Assembly (NCBI RefSeq): GCF_030818655.1
Contig: NZ_JAUTAN010000001.1
Coordinates: 2,914,001-2,978,000, forward strand
Length of the DNA: 64,000 nucleotides
Direction: 5' to 3'
Source of the DNA: Nocardioides zeae
Lineage (GTDB): Bacteria; Actinomycetota; Actinomycetes; Propionibacteriales; Nocardioidaceae
Shown here: piece by piece, positions 17,367-26,509 of the stretch
How positions within the stretch are numbered: position 1 is the first letter of the stretch
Layout: each line of letters begins with the position of its first letter
Notes under the pieces: model-generated
The model's input: the letters and a program-made list of their open reading frames with translations, nothing else
What the model was told of the DNA's origin: nothing
Databases searched by the model: none
Made by a program: the position numbers and the translations under genes

Positions 17367-18311
17367 TCACCCCTCCGTCGGGAAGCCGACGCCCGCGAGA
17401 CGCAGCGACTCCGTCCACGCGCGGGCTGCGTCGGCCTCCGAGCGCAGGGGCCGGTAGAGCGGGCGCTCCGCCGGCGCGCCCGCGAGCCCGCCCGGACGTC
17501 GCGGGCCGAAGAACCGACCGCCGGCGTCGCCCGGGGCGGTGGCCGCGAGCAGCGCGGGCAGCGCGGCGGACTCGGGGGTGCCGACGATGCCGACCCGCGA
17601 GAGCAGCCGGATCAGGCGCACCTCGCGGGTGTCGCCGGACCGCCCCATCTCGGGCCGGGCGGCGAGCAGGCTCGTCGGCGCGACGCCCGGGTGGGACAGG
17701 TTGCTCGTGATGCCCCATCCGTGCGCACGGCTGCGACGGTCGAGCTCGAGCGCGAACAGTCCCTGGATGGTCTTGGACGACTGGTAGGCGCGCATCGCGT
17801 CGTACGACCGCTCCGCGTCGAGGTCGTCCCACTGGACCGAGCCGTTCCGGGCCGCGACGCTGGTCTGCGACGTCACCCGCGCCCGTCCCGCCCGCAGCAG
17901 CGGCAGGAGGTGGGCCACGAGGGCGACGTGACCCAGGTGGTTCGTGCCGAGCTGCAGCTCGTGGCCCTCCGCGGTGGTGCGGCGCTCGGGCGGCGTCATC
18001 ACCCCCGCGTTGTTGAGGAGCACGTGCACGGGGCCCCCCTCGTCGCGCAGCCCGGTCGCGAAGGCCTCGACCGACGCGAGCGAGGCGAGGTCGAGCGACC
18101 CGAGCGTCACGCGGGCGTCCGGGTGCTCCGCCCTGATCGCGGCGACCGCCGCCTCCCCCTTGGCGGGGTTGCGCACGCCGAGCACCAGGTCGGCGCCCGC
18201 GCCGGCGAGGTGGCGGGCGAGGACCAGTCCGATGCCGTCGCTGCCGCCGGTCAGGACGACCCGGCGGCCGGTCAGGTCGGGGACGGACGGACGGGGGGTC
18301 GAGCGGGTCAT
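17367..18311 (-). CDS. Short-chain dehydrogenase/reductase (SDR) family oxidoreductase
   Basis: A 314-residue classical-type [15 protein letters not shown] near residue 19 is the nucleotide motif, NNAGVM near 103 the structural motif, and YQSSK near 175 the catalytic Tyr-Lys. The catalytic Ser lies in [14 protein letters not shown] 18311 is chosen because the fold begins about 12 residues later; a longer frame upstream would run into the divergent gene. It resembles the retinol dehydrogenase/WW-oxidoreductase-like SDRs often paired with MmyB-type regulators. Substrate unknown. Confidence 0.88.
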   Translation of the reverse strand: MTRSTPRPSVPDLTGRRVVLTGGSDGIGLVLARHLAGAGADLVLGVRNPAKGEAAVAAIRAEHPDARVTLGSLDLASLASVEAFATGLRDEGGPVHVLLNNAGVMTPPERRTTAEGHELQLGTNHLGHVALVAHLLPLLRAGRARVTSQTSVAARNGSVQWDDLDAERSYDAMRAYQSSKTIQGLFALELDRRSRAHGWGITSNLSHPGVAPTSLLAARPEMGRSGDTREVRLIRLLSRVGIVGTPESAALPALLAATAPGDAGGRFFGPRRPGGLAGAPAERPLYRPLRSEADAARAWTESLRLAGVGFPTEG

Positions 18312-18477
18312 GGCGCCTCCTGGCGATCGGTGTCGTCCTCCACCCTGCGCCGCCGGGACGCCGCGCGGGAGGACCCGCCGGTCCCCCCGTGGCGCACCCG
18401 CCCCGCCGCACGGGGGGACCGACGATCCGTGGCACCCCGGGCCCGGACGCGGTAGGAAGGCACCGAGAGGGGGAACC

Positions 18478-19317
18478 GTGGTCGATCGCGAGGGACTGGC
18501 CGACTTCCTGCGCCGGCGCCGGGAGGCGCTGCAGCCCGAGGACGTGGGGCTGCCGCGCGGGCCGCGCCGGCGCGCCGCCGGCCTGCGGCGCGAGGAGGTC
18601 GCGGCGCTGTGCCACATGTCGACGGACTACTACACGCGCCTCGAGCAGCAGCGCGGCCCGCGGCCCTCCGAGCAGATGGCCGCCGCGCTCGCCCAGGGCC
18701 TGCACCTGAGCCTCGCCGAGCGCGACCACCTGTTCCGCCTGCTCGGTCACCGCCCGCCGCCGCGGGGCGCCAGCAGCGAGCACGTGTCGCCGGGCCTGCT
18801 CCGCATCTTCGACCGCCTCGCGGACACGCCGGCCGAGATCGTCACCGAGCTCGGGGACACGCTGCGGCAGACGCCGCTCTCCGTCGCCCTGACCGGACCG
18901 ACGACCCACCTGACGGGCCCGGAGCGCAGCCGGGGCTACCGCTGGTTCACCGATCCCGCCGCCCGTGACCGCCACGTCCCCGAGGAGCACGCGTTCCTGT
19001 CCCGGCTCTACGCCTCCGGCCTGCGCGCCATCGTCGGCCTGCGCGGTCCCGGCTCACGGGCCGCCGCGCTCGCCGACCTGCTGCTCGAGCGCAGCGCCGA
19101 GTTCCGGGAGCTGTGGGACGCGCACGAGGTCGGCCTCGAGCCCCACGAGCTGAAGTGCTACCAGCACCCCACCCTCGGCCGGATCGAGGTGCACTGCCAG
19201 ACGCTGCTCGACCCCGACCAGTCGCACCGGCTGATGGTCTACACCGCCGAGCCCGGGTCGGAGAGCCACGAGAAGCTCGAGCTGCTCGCCGTGCTGGGCA
19301 CCGCCGCGGTGACCTGA
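18478..19317 (+). CDS. Helix-turn-helix regulator with MmyB-like ligand-binding domain
   Basis: A 279-residue protein. Residues about 8-80 are a XRE-type HTH ([23 protein letters not shown] is its recognisable core), followed by an MmyB-like PAS-type domain (about 105-270). The tail [17 protein letters not shown] is typical. GTG 18478 starts the frame after GGGGGAA. It is divergent from the SDR gene across 166 bases, the usual arrangement in which MmyB-type regulators control the adjacent dehydrogenase. Confidence 0.9.
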   Translation: MVDREGLADFLRRRREALQPEDVGLPRGPRRRAAGLRREEVAALCHMSTDYYTRLEQQRGPRPSEQMAAALAQGLHLSLAERDHLFRLLGHRPPPRGASSEHVSPGLLRIFDRLADTPAEIVTELGDTLRQTPLSVALTGPTTHLTGPERSRGYRWFTDPAARDRHVPEEHAFLSRLYASGLRAIVGLRGPGSRAAALADLLLERSAEFRELWDAHEVGLEPHELKCYQHPTLGRIEVHCQTLLDPDQSHRLMVYTAEPGSESHEKLELLAVLGTAAVT

Positions 19318-19416
19318 GACGCCGTGGCCGTCGTGGCGATCGGCGGCCGCTTGGCCGCCGCGACACGATGGTCGGCGGGGCTCGGAGCCGAGCCCCTCCC
19401 CGAGCAGGAGGTGCAC

Positions 19417-20352
19417 GTGCGAGCAGCGGTCTACGAGACGTACGGCGACGCGAGCGTCATCGCGGTGCGGGAGGTCGACGACCCGCCGGTGGGACCGGAC
19501 GTCGTGCTGGTCCGTGCCCGCGCGACGAGCGTCAACCCCGTCGACTGGAAGGTCCGCGAGGGCTACCTGCAGGGCGCCTTCCCCCACCACCTGCCGATCG
19601 TGCCGGGCTGGGACGTCGCGGGCGTCGTCGAGGCCGTCGGCCCCGCGGTGCGCTCGGGGCTGCGGCCGGGCGACGAGGTCTGGGGCTACGTGCGGCGCGA
19701 CGACGTCGCCCTCGGCACGGCGGCCCAGCTCGTCGCGGCGCCCGAGCGCACGGTGGCGCGCAAGCCCGAGGGCCTGACCTTCGAGGAGGCCGCTGCGGTC
19801 CCGCTGGCCGGCCTCACCGCCTGGCAGCTGGTCGTCGAGGCGCTCGAGGTCGGTGCCGGCGACCGGGTCCTCGTGCACGCCGCCGCGGGTGGCGTCGGCC
19901 AGTTCGCGGTGCAGGTCGCGGTCGCCCGTGGCGCGACGGTGATCGGCACCGCGCGGCCCGACAACCACGCCCACCTGCGCGAGCTAGGGGTCGCCGAGGT
20001 CATCGACCACACGCAGGGGCCGATCAGCGCCCAGCTCTCCGCGCCCGTCGACGCGGTCGTCGACCTCATCGGCGGCGACGCCCTGGCCGATGCCCCGCAG
20101 CAGGTCCGCGACACGTCGCGCGTCGCCTCCGTCGTGGACGCCGACGCCGTGCTCGGGATGGGCGGCCACTACGTCTTCGTGCGTCCCGAGGCGGCGCACC
20201 TCGACGAGCTCCGGGCCCTCGTGGACGCGGGACGCCTGCGGGTGGACCTCGCCGCGACGTACGGGCTCGACGAGCTCGCCGACGCCCACCGCGCCTCGGA
20301 GTCGGGCCGCACCCGCGGCAAGATCGCCGTCACCATCCCGCAGGAGGACTGA
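19417..20352 (+). CDS. Zinc-independent quinone reductase-type NADP-dependent oxidoreductase (MDR family)
   Basis: A 311-residue medium-chain dehydrogenase/reductase. SVNPVDWKVREGY and PGWDVAGVVEAVG are the catalytic-domain signatures, and VLVHAAAGGVGQFAVQVA near residue 152 is the NADPH Rossmann motif. The zinc ligands of alcohol dehydrogenases are absent, as in quinone reductases. GTG 19417 is preceded 6 bases earlier by AGGAG; another GTG two codons upstream is less well spaced. The next gene starts 1 base after its stop. Confidence 0.88.
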   Translation: MRAAVYETYGDASVIAVREVDDPPVGPDVVLVRARATSVNPVDWKVREGYLQGAFPHHLPIVPGWDVAGVVEAVGPAVRSGLRPGDEVWGYVRRDDVALGTAAQLVAAPERTVARKPEGLTFEEAAAVPLAGLTAWQLVVEALEVGAGDRVLVHAAAGGVGQFAVQVAVARGATVIGTARPDNHAHLRELGVAEVIDHTQGPISAQLSAPVDAVVDLIGGDALADAPQQVRDTSRVASVVDADAVLGMGGHYVFVRPEAAHLDELRALVDAGRLRVDLAATYGLDELADAHRASESGRTRGKIAVTIPQED

Positions 20353-20353
20353 G

Positions 20354-20857
20354 GTGACCCCCGCCCAGCTGCTCGAGGACGCCTACGACCGCGTGCTCGA
20401 GAACGCCCTCGCGGCCGTCGACGGCCTCACCGAGGAGCAGCTCGCCACCCGGCCCGGCCCCGACGCGAACTCCGTCGCGTGGCTCGTCTGGCACCTCACC
20501 CGCGTGCAGGACGACCACGTCGCCGACGTCGCGGGCACGGCGCAGGTGTGGACGACGCAGGGGTACGCCGCGCGTCTCGCCCTCCCGCTGGAGGAGTCCG
20601 ACACCGGCTACGGGCACACGTCCGAGCAGGTCGCCGCCGTCCGGGCGAGCGCCGAGGACCTGGCGGCGTACCTGCGGGCGACCCACGCCGCCAGCGTGGC
20701 CTACCTGCGCACGGTCGGCGCCGACGACCTCGACCGCGTCGTCGACGAGCGGTGGGACCCGCCCGTCACCCTCGGGGTGCGGCTCGTCAGCGTCGCGGAC
20801 GACGGCGCGCAGCACGCCGGCCAGGCGGGCTACGTCCGCGGTCTCCTGGGTCCCTGA
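20354..20857 (+). CDS. DinB superfamily / DUF664 protein (mycothiol transferase-like)
   Basis: A 167-residue four-helix protein. A His occurs in each expected metal-binding region: VWHLTRVQDDH for the first and DDGAQHAGQAGYVRGLLG for the last. DUF664 proteins in Actinobacteria belong to the thiol-S-transferase group (mycothiol-dependent). GTG 20354 lies 1 base after the oxidoreductase stop, with GAGG before it, so the two are probably translated together. Confidence 0.8.
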   Translation: MTPAQLLEDAYDRVLENALAAVDGLTEEQLATRPGPDANSVAWLVWHLTRVQDDHVADVAGTAQVWTTQGYAARLALPLEESDTGYGHTSEQVAAVRASAEDLAAYLRATHAASVAYLRTVGADDLDRVVDERWDPPVTLGVRLVSVADDGAQHAGQAGYVRGLLGP

Positions 20858-20860
20858 GCC

Positions 20861-21696
20861 GTGCCGGAGCTGCCGGAGGTCGAGTCCGCCCGCGCCGTCA
20901 TCGAGCGCGCCGCGCTCGGGCGCACCATCGCCGACGTCGACGACACCGACACGTGGGAGTGCCGCCCGCACGCACCCGGCGAGATCCGCGACGCCCTGCT
21001 CGGGCGGACGCTCCTCGCCGCCCACCGCCGCGGGAAGTCGATGTGGCTCACCACGTCGGGGCGGGACGGTGAGCGGGACGAGCACGAGGAGGGCCCGCAC
21101 CTCGGCCTGCACCTCGGCATGAGCGGCCGGATCCTCGTCACGGCCGCGGCCGACGGCGGGGACGAGTCGGTGGGCGGCGACTACGCCGGTCGCCACGCCG
21201 ACCGGCGCAAGGAGGAGTGGTTCCGCTTCACCCTGCGCTTCGAGGACGGCGGGTCGCTGCGGCTCCTCGACCCGCGGCGACTGGGTCGGGTCCGCCTCGA
21301 CCCGGACCTGTCGGGGGTCGGACCCGACGCGGGCGAGATCGGACGGGAGGAGTTCCGCACGCGCATCGGCCGCGGCACGGCGCCGCTCAAGGCCCGGCTG
21401 CTCGACCAGTCCGCGATCGCGGGCGTCGGCAACCTGCTGGCCGACGAGACGCTGTGGCAGGCGGGGCTCAGCCCGCAGCACCGGGTGGACGACCTCGACG
21501 AGGAGCAGCTCGACGAGAGCTGCGCCGGGTGCTCCGCCGCTGCATCCGCGCCGCGATCCGCCAGGGTGGCGTGCACACCGGCGAGGTCATCCCCCACCGC
21601 CGGGCCGACGGCCACTGCCCCCGTTGCGGCGCCGCCATGGTGCGGGGCGAGGTCGGCGGCCGCACCACCTGGTGGTGCCCGGTCGACCAGACCTAG
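20861..21696 (+). pseudogene. Fpg/Nei family DNA glycosylase, frameshifted near 21515-21525
   Basis: A base-excision repair enzyme, about 278 residues if repaired. The mature N-terminus PELPEVES supplies the catalytic Pro and Glu, LHLGMSGRI follows, and QSAIAGVGNLLADE is the H2TH region. After the aspartate run LDEEQLDE the frame is lost. It resumes one base earlier as LRRVLRRCIRAAIRQGG, GEVIPHRRADGHCPRCG and a terminal TTWWCPVDQT. A missing base in GACGAGAGCTG explains it. The zinc-finger-like tail has three Cys (CPRC and one CP), with Asp where a fourth Cys usually sits. GTG 20861 is 3 bases after the DinB-like stop. Confidence 0.88.
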
Positions 21697-21712
21697 GCCC
21701 GGGCCGATCCGC

Positions 21713-21757
21713 GTCGTGGCCCCAGCGCACCGTTTTCCGTGGCGCTGGGGCCACGAC
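21713..21757. repeat. REP-like stem-loop, copy 1 (also a likely bidirectional terminator)
   Basis: Two perfect 16-base arms (GTCGTGGCCCCAGCGC and its complement) enclose a 13-base loop containing CCGTTTTCCGTG. It fills the gap between two convergent genes. Related elements with the same outer GTCGTGG/CCACGAC arms and the same GTTTCCGTGG-like loop occur at 33613-33858. Confidence 0.7.
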
Positions 21758-21761
21758 CGGG

Positions 21762-22499
21762 TCAGGTGCGGGCGGCGAGGCGCAGCACGTGCCACGCCGC
21801 GGACGCCACCAGCAGCGCGACCACGAGCGCCACCAGCCCCCGCACGACCCCGTCGAACGCGACGGCGTGCAGTCCCTGCGGCACCCGGTCGACCGCGGTC
21901 ACCAGGGCGACGAGGGCCGCCGCACCGACGGCGAGCTCGAGGAGGGGGACCCCGGTCACCCGCGGGGGTACGGCGCGGGTGGGCCGCGACCGCAACCAGA
22001 GCACCGCCGCACCGGCCACCAGGGCCATCCCGACGACGCCCGAGCCGTACTGCAGCCACTTGCCCCCCGGCAGCGGCCCCTGCTGCGCCGACAGCCACGG
22101 GATCGTCTCCCAGCCCCACCGGCCGGGGTGCGTGAACGAGTCCCACGCGACGTGGGTGACGGCGCCGAGCGCCCCCGCGACCGGCACCCACGCCCACGCC
22201 CGGAGCGGCAGGGAGACGTGGGGGTCGAGGCGGCGGCGCACCAGGGCCGGGGCGAGGCCGACGAGGGCGTCGCGCACGACCGCGAACCAGAGGAGCACCA
22301 CGACGGTCGTCGCGAGCGGCGCGTAGAGCGCGACGCCCAGCGGCGAGTGCGTCACCCCGTACGCCGCGTGCTCGCCCGCGAAGAGCGGCACGTCGGGCAC
22401 CATCGTGCCCACGACGAGGGGCGTCAGCGGCACGCCCAGGCGGGCGGTGAGCCGCGTCAGCGGCAGCACGAGCGCCGGGTGGGCGACGGTGATGGGCAC
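21762..22499 (-). CDS. DUF4184 family membrane protein
   Basis: A 245-residue integral membrane protein with about six helices. It begins MPITVAHPALVLPL, and WDSFTHPGRWGW near residue 120 is the family's conserved acidic/His signature. The pattern recalls metal-dependent membrane hydrolases, but no activity is established. ATG 22499 is divergent from the MOSC gene across 22 bases. Confidence 0.85.
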   Translation of the reverse strand: MPITVAHPALVLPLTRLTARLGVPLTPLVVGTMVPDVPLFAGEHAAYGVTHSPLGVALYAPLATTVVVLLWFAVVRDALVGLAPALVRRRLDPHVSLPLRAWAWVPVAGALGAVTHVAWDSFTHPGRWGWETIPWLSAQQGPLPGGKWLQYGSGVVGMALVAGAAVLWLRSRPTRAVPPRVTGVPLLELAVGAAALVALVTAVDRVPQGLHAVAFDGVVRGLVALVVALLVASAAWHVLRLAART

Positions 22500-22521
22500 G
22501 GGGCGAGCCTACGATCGCGGC

Positions 22522-22977
22522 ATGCCGATCGTCGTCGCCCTCCACGTCGCGCCGGCCCACCGGGCGCCGATGGTGCCGGTCACGTCGGTCGAGGCCGTCG
22601 CCGGACGGGGCCTCGTCGGCGACCGCTTCTTCGGCGCCCGGCACCGGCACGTGACGGTGCAGACCGCGGACGACCTGGCGAGCGCCGGGCGGCGGCTGGG
22701 CCGCGACGTACCGGCTCCGCGCACGCGACGGAACGTCACCCTCGACCACGGCCCGCTCCCGACGGCCCCCGGCGCACGCCTGCGTCTCGCCGGGCTCGAC
22801 CTGGAGGTCGTCCGCGTGGCCGCGCCGTGCCGGATCATGGACGACGAGCTCGGGCCGGGCGGCAAGATCGCGCTCATCCGCCGCGGCGGGGTCGTGTGCC
22901 GGCTGCTCGACTCGGGGGTCGTGCGCCTCGGCGACGTCTGCGACCTGGAGCCGCCGAACGAGGACCGGCTGTTCTGA
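22522..22977 (+). CDS. MOSC domain-containing protein
   Basis: A 151-residue stand-alone MOSC domain, the fold that carries molybdenum-cofactor sulfuration or Moco-dependent N-reductive activity. GRGLVGDRFFG near residue 32 and the conserved cysteine in APCRIMDDELGPG near 110 are visible. It lacks the N-terminal barrel of the mARC/YcbX type. ATG 22522 is chosen over longer frames because family members begin with a similar IVALHVAP-like strand. No molybdenum genes are nearby. Confidence 0.88.
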   Translation: MPIVVALHVAPAHRAPMVPVTSVEAVAGRGLVGDRFFGARHRHVTVQTADDLASAGRRLGRDVPAPRTRRNVTLDHGPLPTAPGARLRLAGLDLEVVRVAAPCRIMDDELGPGGKIALIRRGGVVCRLLDSGVVRLGDVCDLEPPNEDRLF

Positions 22978-23004
22978 GCGTCGGTCCTTCCGGGGCCGGC
23001 GGGC

Positions 23005-24615
23005 TCAGCCCAGCCCGAGCAGGCCCACCATCACCGGCAGCAGCAGCACGATGAGCACCGCGCCCAGCACGTCGAAGGAGATGCCGGTGCGGATCATGCG
23101 CGTGATGGGCACGGTCCCCGAGCCGTAGACGATGGCGTTCTGCGGGGTCGAGACCGGCAGCATGAACCCGAAGGACGCACCGAAGGTCGCCGCCAGCGCA
23201 GGCACGAACGGGTTGACGTCCGCCGCGATCGCGATGGGGATGAGGATCGGCACGACCACCGCAGCGGCCGCGGTGTTGCTCGTCGTCTCCGACACGACGA
23301 TCGCCAACGTCACCGAGAACACCGTGATGAGGAACGTGCTCGTGAGGCCCAGCCGGTCGGAGGCACCGTTGCCCAGCGTCTCCGCCAGCCCGGACGACTC
23401 CAGCAGGCTGCCGAAGATGATGCCGGTGCCGAAGAGCACGACCGTGCCCCAGTCGATGCCGGCCGCGTCGCTCCAGCGCAGGGTGAACTCCCGGTCCGCC
23501 CAGCGGGTGGGCAGCAGGAACAGCAGGGCGGCGCCGAGGATCGCGACGACACCCTCGTCGAGGCGGTCGCTGACCGTCGTGTAGGTGCTCGAGTCCGTGC
23601 CGGCGACGACCGCCACGACGCCCGGGAGGATCCACAGCGTCACGGTCACCGCGAACGCGACGAGGGTGTTGCGCTCGGCCACCGACAGCTTCCCCAGCTG
23701 GGCCCGCTCGGCCCGCACGTACTCCTCGACACCCTCCAGGTCGCGCGTCTCCGGCCGGTTGAGCAGGAGGATGACGACGGCGAGCGCGACGAACATGAGC
23801 GCGCAGATGGGCGCCGCCATCACCATCCAGTCGAGGAACGAGATGCGCTCGCCGGTGGCCTCCTCGATGAGGCCGCGGCCGATGAGGTTGGGGGGCGAGC
23901 CCACCGGGGTCAGGAGCCCGCCGACGCTCGCGCCGTAGGCGAGCATGAGCATGAGCGCGGCCCCCACCCGCAGCCGGAGCGGATCGAAGTCGGCGGCCAC
24001 GGTGCCGCGGTCCTGCAGCAGCTTCGCGATCACCGTGAGGATGCCGATCGCGGTCGGCATGAGCATCGCGACCGTCGCCGTGTTGGAGACGAAGGCCGAG
24101 AGGAGGGCGGTGATCGCGCCGAAGGCGAGGATCACGCGGAAGGTCGAGCGGCCGACGCCGGGCAGGCTGAGCACGAAGATCGCGAACCGGCGTGCGACAC
24201 CGTGCTTGAGCATCGCCTGCGCCAGGATGAAGGCGCCGATGAAGGTGAAGACGGTGGAGGAACCGAAGGGCGCCAGCGCCTCGTCGGCCGTGGCGACGCC
24301 GAGCACGACGATCGCGCCGATCCCGATGAAGCCGCCGATGGGGATGGGGACGGGCTCCGTCACCCAGAGCACGATGACGCCGAGGAGCACCGCCGCGAGC
24401 AGGTGCTGGTCGCCCTCCAGCCCGGTCGGGAGGAGCCAGAAGACCACCGCGACCAGCGGGGCCAGCGCGAGGCCCGCGGTGCGACGGCCCTTCTCGAACC
24501 GCTCCTCGCGCGGCGACAGCTTCTGCTCGCCCAGGCTGCGGTAGGTCGCGGTGTCGAGGAAGGCCGCGTCGACGTCGGTCCTACCGCCCGAGGGACGGTC
24601 CTGCGTGGAGGTCAT
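23005..24615 (-). CDS. SLC13/DASS family sodium-coupled anion permease
   Basis: A 536-residue transporter with about 11-13 helices. The signature pairs are visible: SNTATVAMLMPTA near residue 176 and SETTSNTAAAAVVVPI near 447, each with the SNT motif that binds Na+ and substrate carboxylates in the VcINDY fold. GSPPNLIG and MLPVSTPQNAI complete the two halves. Substrates in the family are di- and tricarboxylates or sulfate; which applies here is not readable. A charged cytoplasmic N-terminus of about 55 residues precedes the first helix. Confidence 0.9.
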   Translation of the reverse strand: MTSTQDRPSGGRTDVDAAFLDTATYRSLGEQKLSPREERFEKGRRTAGLALAPLVAVVFWLLPTGLEGDQHLLAAVLLGVIVLWVTEPVPIPIGGFIGIGAIVVLGVATADEALAPFGSSTVFTFIGAFILAQAMLKHGVARRFAIFVLSLPGVGRSTFRVILAFGAITALLSAFVSNTATVAMLMPTAIGILTVIAKLLQDRGTVAADFDPLRLRVGAALMLMLAYGASVGGLLTPVGSPPNLIGRGLIEEATGERISFLDWMVMAAPICALMFVALAVVILLLNRPETRDLEGVEEYVRAERAQLGKLSVAERNTLVAFAVTVTLWILPGVVAVVAGTDSSTYTTVSDRLDEGVVAILGAALLFLLPTRWADREFTLRWSDAAGIDWGTVVLFGTGIIFGSLLESSGLAETLGNGASDRLGLTSTFLITVFSVTLAIVVSETTSNTAAAAVVVPILIPIAIAADVNPFVPALAATFGASFGFMLPVSTPQNAIVYGSGTVPITRMIRTGISFDVLGAVLIVLLLPVMVGLLGLG

Positions 24616-24696
24616 GGCGCTCCCGGAGTCAGGTGCGCGGCACCCGGGTGCGCACCGCGCCTGTGTCCTGGGTCACAGTACCCAGGACCGGGTCGC

Positions 24697-25539
24697 TCAC
24701 CCCTCCCGGCGGTGCGGGTCGGCCGGGTAGACGCCGAGGATCTTCACCTCGTGCGTGAAGAACTGCAGCTCCTCGAGCGCGCGGGCGAGGCCGACGTCGT
24801 CGGGGTGGCCGTCGACCTCGGCGAGGAACTGGGTCGCGGTGAAGTGGCCGCCCACCATGTAGGACTCGAGCTTCGTCATGTTGACGCCGTTGGTGGCGAA
24901 CCCGCCCAGCGCCTTGTAGAGCGCCGCCGGGAGGTTGCGGACGTGGAAGACGAAGCTGGTGACGACGGGACCGTTGCCCGCCGGCGCGCGCTGCGGCTCC
25001 GGGGAGAGCACGACGAACCGCGTCGTGTTGTGGTCCTCGTCCTCGACGTCCGCGGCCAGCACCTCGAGGCCGTAGATCTCCGCGGCCAGCGGTGGCGCGA
25101 TGGCGGCCTGCGTGGTGTCCCCCGACTCGGCGACCTCGCGCGCGGCGCCCGCGGTGTCGCCGGAGATGACCGGACGCCAGCCGTTGCCGGCGATGATGCG
25201 GCGGCACTGGCCCAGCGCGTGCACGTGGCTGTGCACCGTGCGGATCGTCTCCGTCGTCGCGCCGGGCACGGCCATGAGGTGGAACTGGATGCGGAGGAAG
25301 TGCTCCGCCACGATGTGGAGGTTCGTCGTCGGCAGGAAGTGGTGGATGTCGGCGACGCGACCCGCCAGCGTGTTGTCGATCGGGATCATCGCCAGGTCGG
25401 CGTCACCGCGCTCGACGGTCGCGAACACCTCCTCGAACGAGGCGCAGGGCACGGCCTCGAGCTCGGGGTAGTGGCGCTGGCAGACGATGTGGGAGTTCGC
25501 GCCGGGCTCTCCCTGGTACGCGATCCGTCGAGTTGTCAC
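24697..25539 (-). CDS. pheA: Prephenate dehydratase
   Basis: A 280-residue enzyme converting prephenate to phenylpyruvate in phenylalanine synthesis. The catalytic domain (about 1-185) opens with IAYQGEPGANSH and includes PIDNTLAGRVADIH and HNTTRFVVLS, which holds the conserved Thr-Arg-Phe. An ACT domain (about 195-275) with NMTKLESYMVGG provides allosteric feedback by phenylalanine. GTG 25539 is chosen because AGGA precedes it by about 10 bases and homologues start near here; an in-frame start 18 bases upstream is possible. Confidence 0.93.
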   Translation of the reverse strand: MTTRRIAYQGEPGANSHIVCQRHYPELEAVPCASFEEVFATVERGDADLAMIPIDNTLAGRVADIHHFLPTTNLHIVAEHFLRIQFHLMAVPGATTETIRTVHSHVHALGQCRRIIAGNGWRPVISGDTAGAAREVAESGDTTQAAIAPPLAAEIYGLEVLAADVEDEDHNTTRFVVLSPEPQRAPAGNGPVVTSFVFHVRNLPAALYKALGGFATNGVNMTKLESYMVGGHFTATQFLAEVDGHPDDVGLARALEELQFFTHEVKILGVYPADPHRREG

Positions 25540-25595
25540 GGTCGCTGATCCTCGCACCGCCGGTCGCCCGGCGTCGCAGCAGTATCAGCGCACGA

Positions 25596-26294
25596 TCAGC
25601 GCACGACGTCCCAGCGCCCCAGCAGCGTGCTGTCCTCCTCGAGCAGCAGCTGCAGGTCGAGCGCCGCGTCGACCGGCGGGCCCGCGGTGATCCGCGGCCG
25701 GTCGCCGCCGACGATCCGCGGCACGTACGTCGCGCACAGCTCGTCCGCGACCCCGCTGGCCAGCAGGTCGCGCAGAAGGTGGGGGCCGCCCTCGGCGAGC
25801 AACCGCACGAAGCCCTGCTCGACGAGCCGCTGGCGCAGCTCGGACAGGTCGACGCTGTGGGACCCGAGCACGAGCACGTTGTCGTCGCCAAGCATCCCGC
25901 GCGCCTCGTCCAGGCCGTCCGCGGTGGCACAGGTCGCCAGCAGCACCGCGCCGGGCTCGGCGTCCCGCAGCTGCTCCGGCACCTGGCCCCGGCGGCTCAC
26001 GAGCACGAGCGGCAGCTCCCCCGCCTGGTAGGTCTCCGCGGCCGCCGTGCCCGCACCCACGACCACGACGTCCGCGAGCGAGCGGATCACGCCGAAGACC
26101 CGGTTGTCGGCGGGGGTGTGGATCGAGTCGGAGCGCTCCGAGTCGCCGGTCGCCGCCCCGTCGACGGTGCTCACCATGTTGACCCGCAGCCAGTCCCGTC
26201 CGGCCGGCGGCGCGTAGAGCGTCGCCAGCTGGTCGTCCGACACCTCGGTCGCGCCGTCGTGGGCCGGGTTGCGTCGGTCGAGCAGCACGCGCAC
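25596..26294 (-). CDS. RibD C-terminal-like / pyrimidine reductase family protein
   Basis: A 232-residue dihydrofolate-reductase-like fold. VNMVSTVDGAATG near residue 38 and LLAEGGPHLLRDLLASG near 165 are hallmarks of the RibD reductase domain that uses NADPH to reduce the ribose of a riboflavin precursor. No deaminase domain or other rib gene is adjacent, so its role in riboflavin synthesis is uncertain. GTG 26294 follows GAGGAG, and the leader just upstream carries a 12-base tandem repeat. Confidence 0.8.
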   Translation of the reverse strand: MRVLLDRRNPAHDGATEVSDDQLATLYAPPAGRDWLRVNMVSTVDGAATGDSERSDSIHTPADNRVFGVIRSLADVVVVGAGTAAAETYQAGELPLVLVSRRGQVPEQLRDAEPGAVLLATCATADGLDEARGMLGDDNVLVLGSHSVDLSELRQRLVEQGFVRLLAEGGPHLLRDLLASGVADELCATYVPRIVGGDRPRITAGPPVDAALDLQLLLEEDSTLLGRWDVVR

Positions 26295-26306
26295 TGGGGA
26301 TCTCCT

Positions 26307-26354
26307 CGGGGGTCGGATCGGGGGTCGGATCGGGGGTCGGATCGGGGGTCGGAT
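26307..26354. repeat. 12-base tandem repeat, four perfect copies
   Basis: CGGGGGTCGGAT is repeated four times head to tail, with a decayed fifth copy after. It lies 12-60 bases upstream of the RibD-like start, next to its ribosome site. Confidence 0.9.
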
Positions 26355-26509
26355 CGGGGTGGGGTCGGGCCGGGGGACACGGACGGCGCCCCGTGCGCCG
26401 CGGAGCGCCCACCCTACGGCCGACGCACCAACGACCGAGTACCCGTACTCACCCCACCTGAGTCGCCCGGTCGTCGTGCGGAGCGCCCGTCCACGGCGGA
26501 ATAGGAGGC

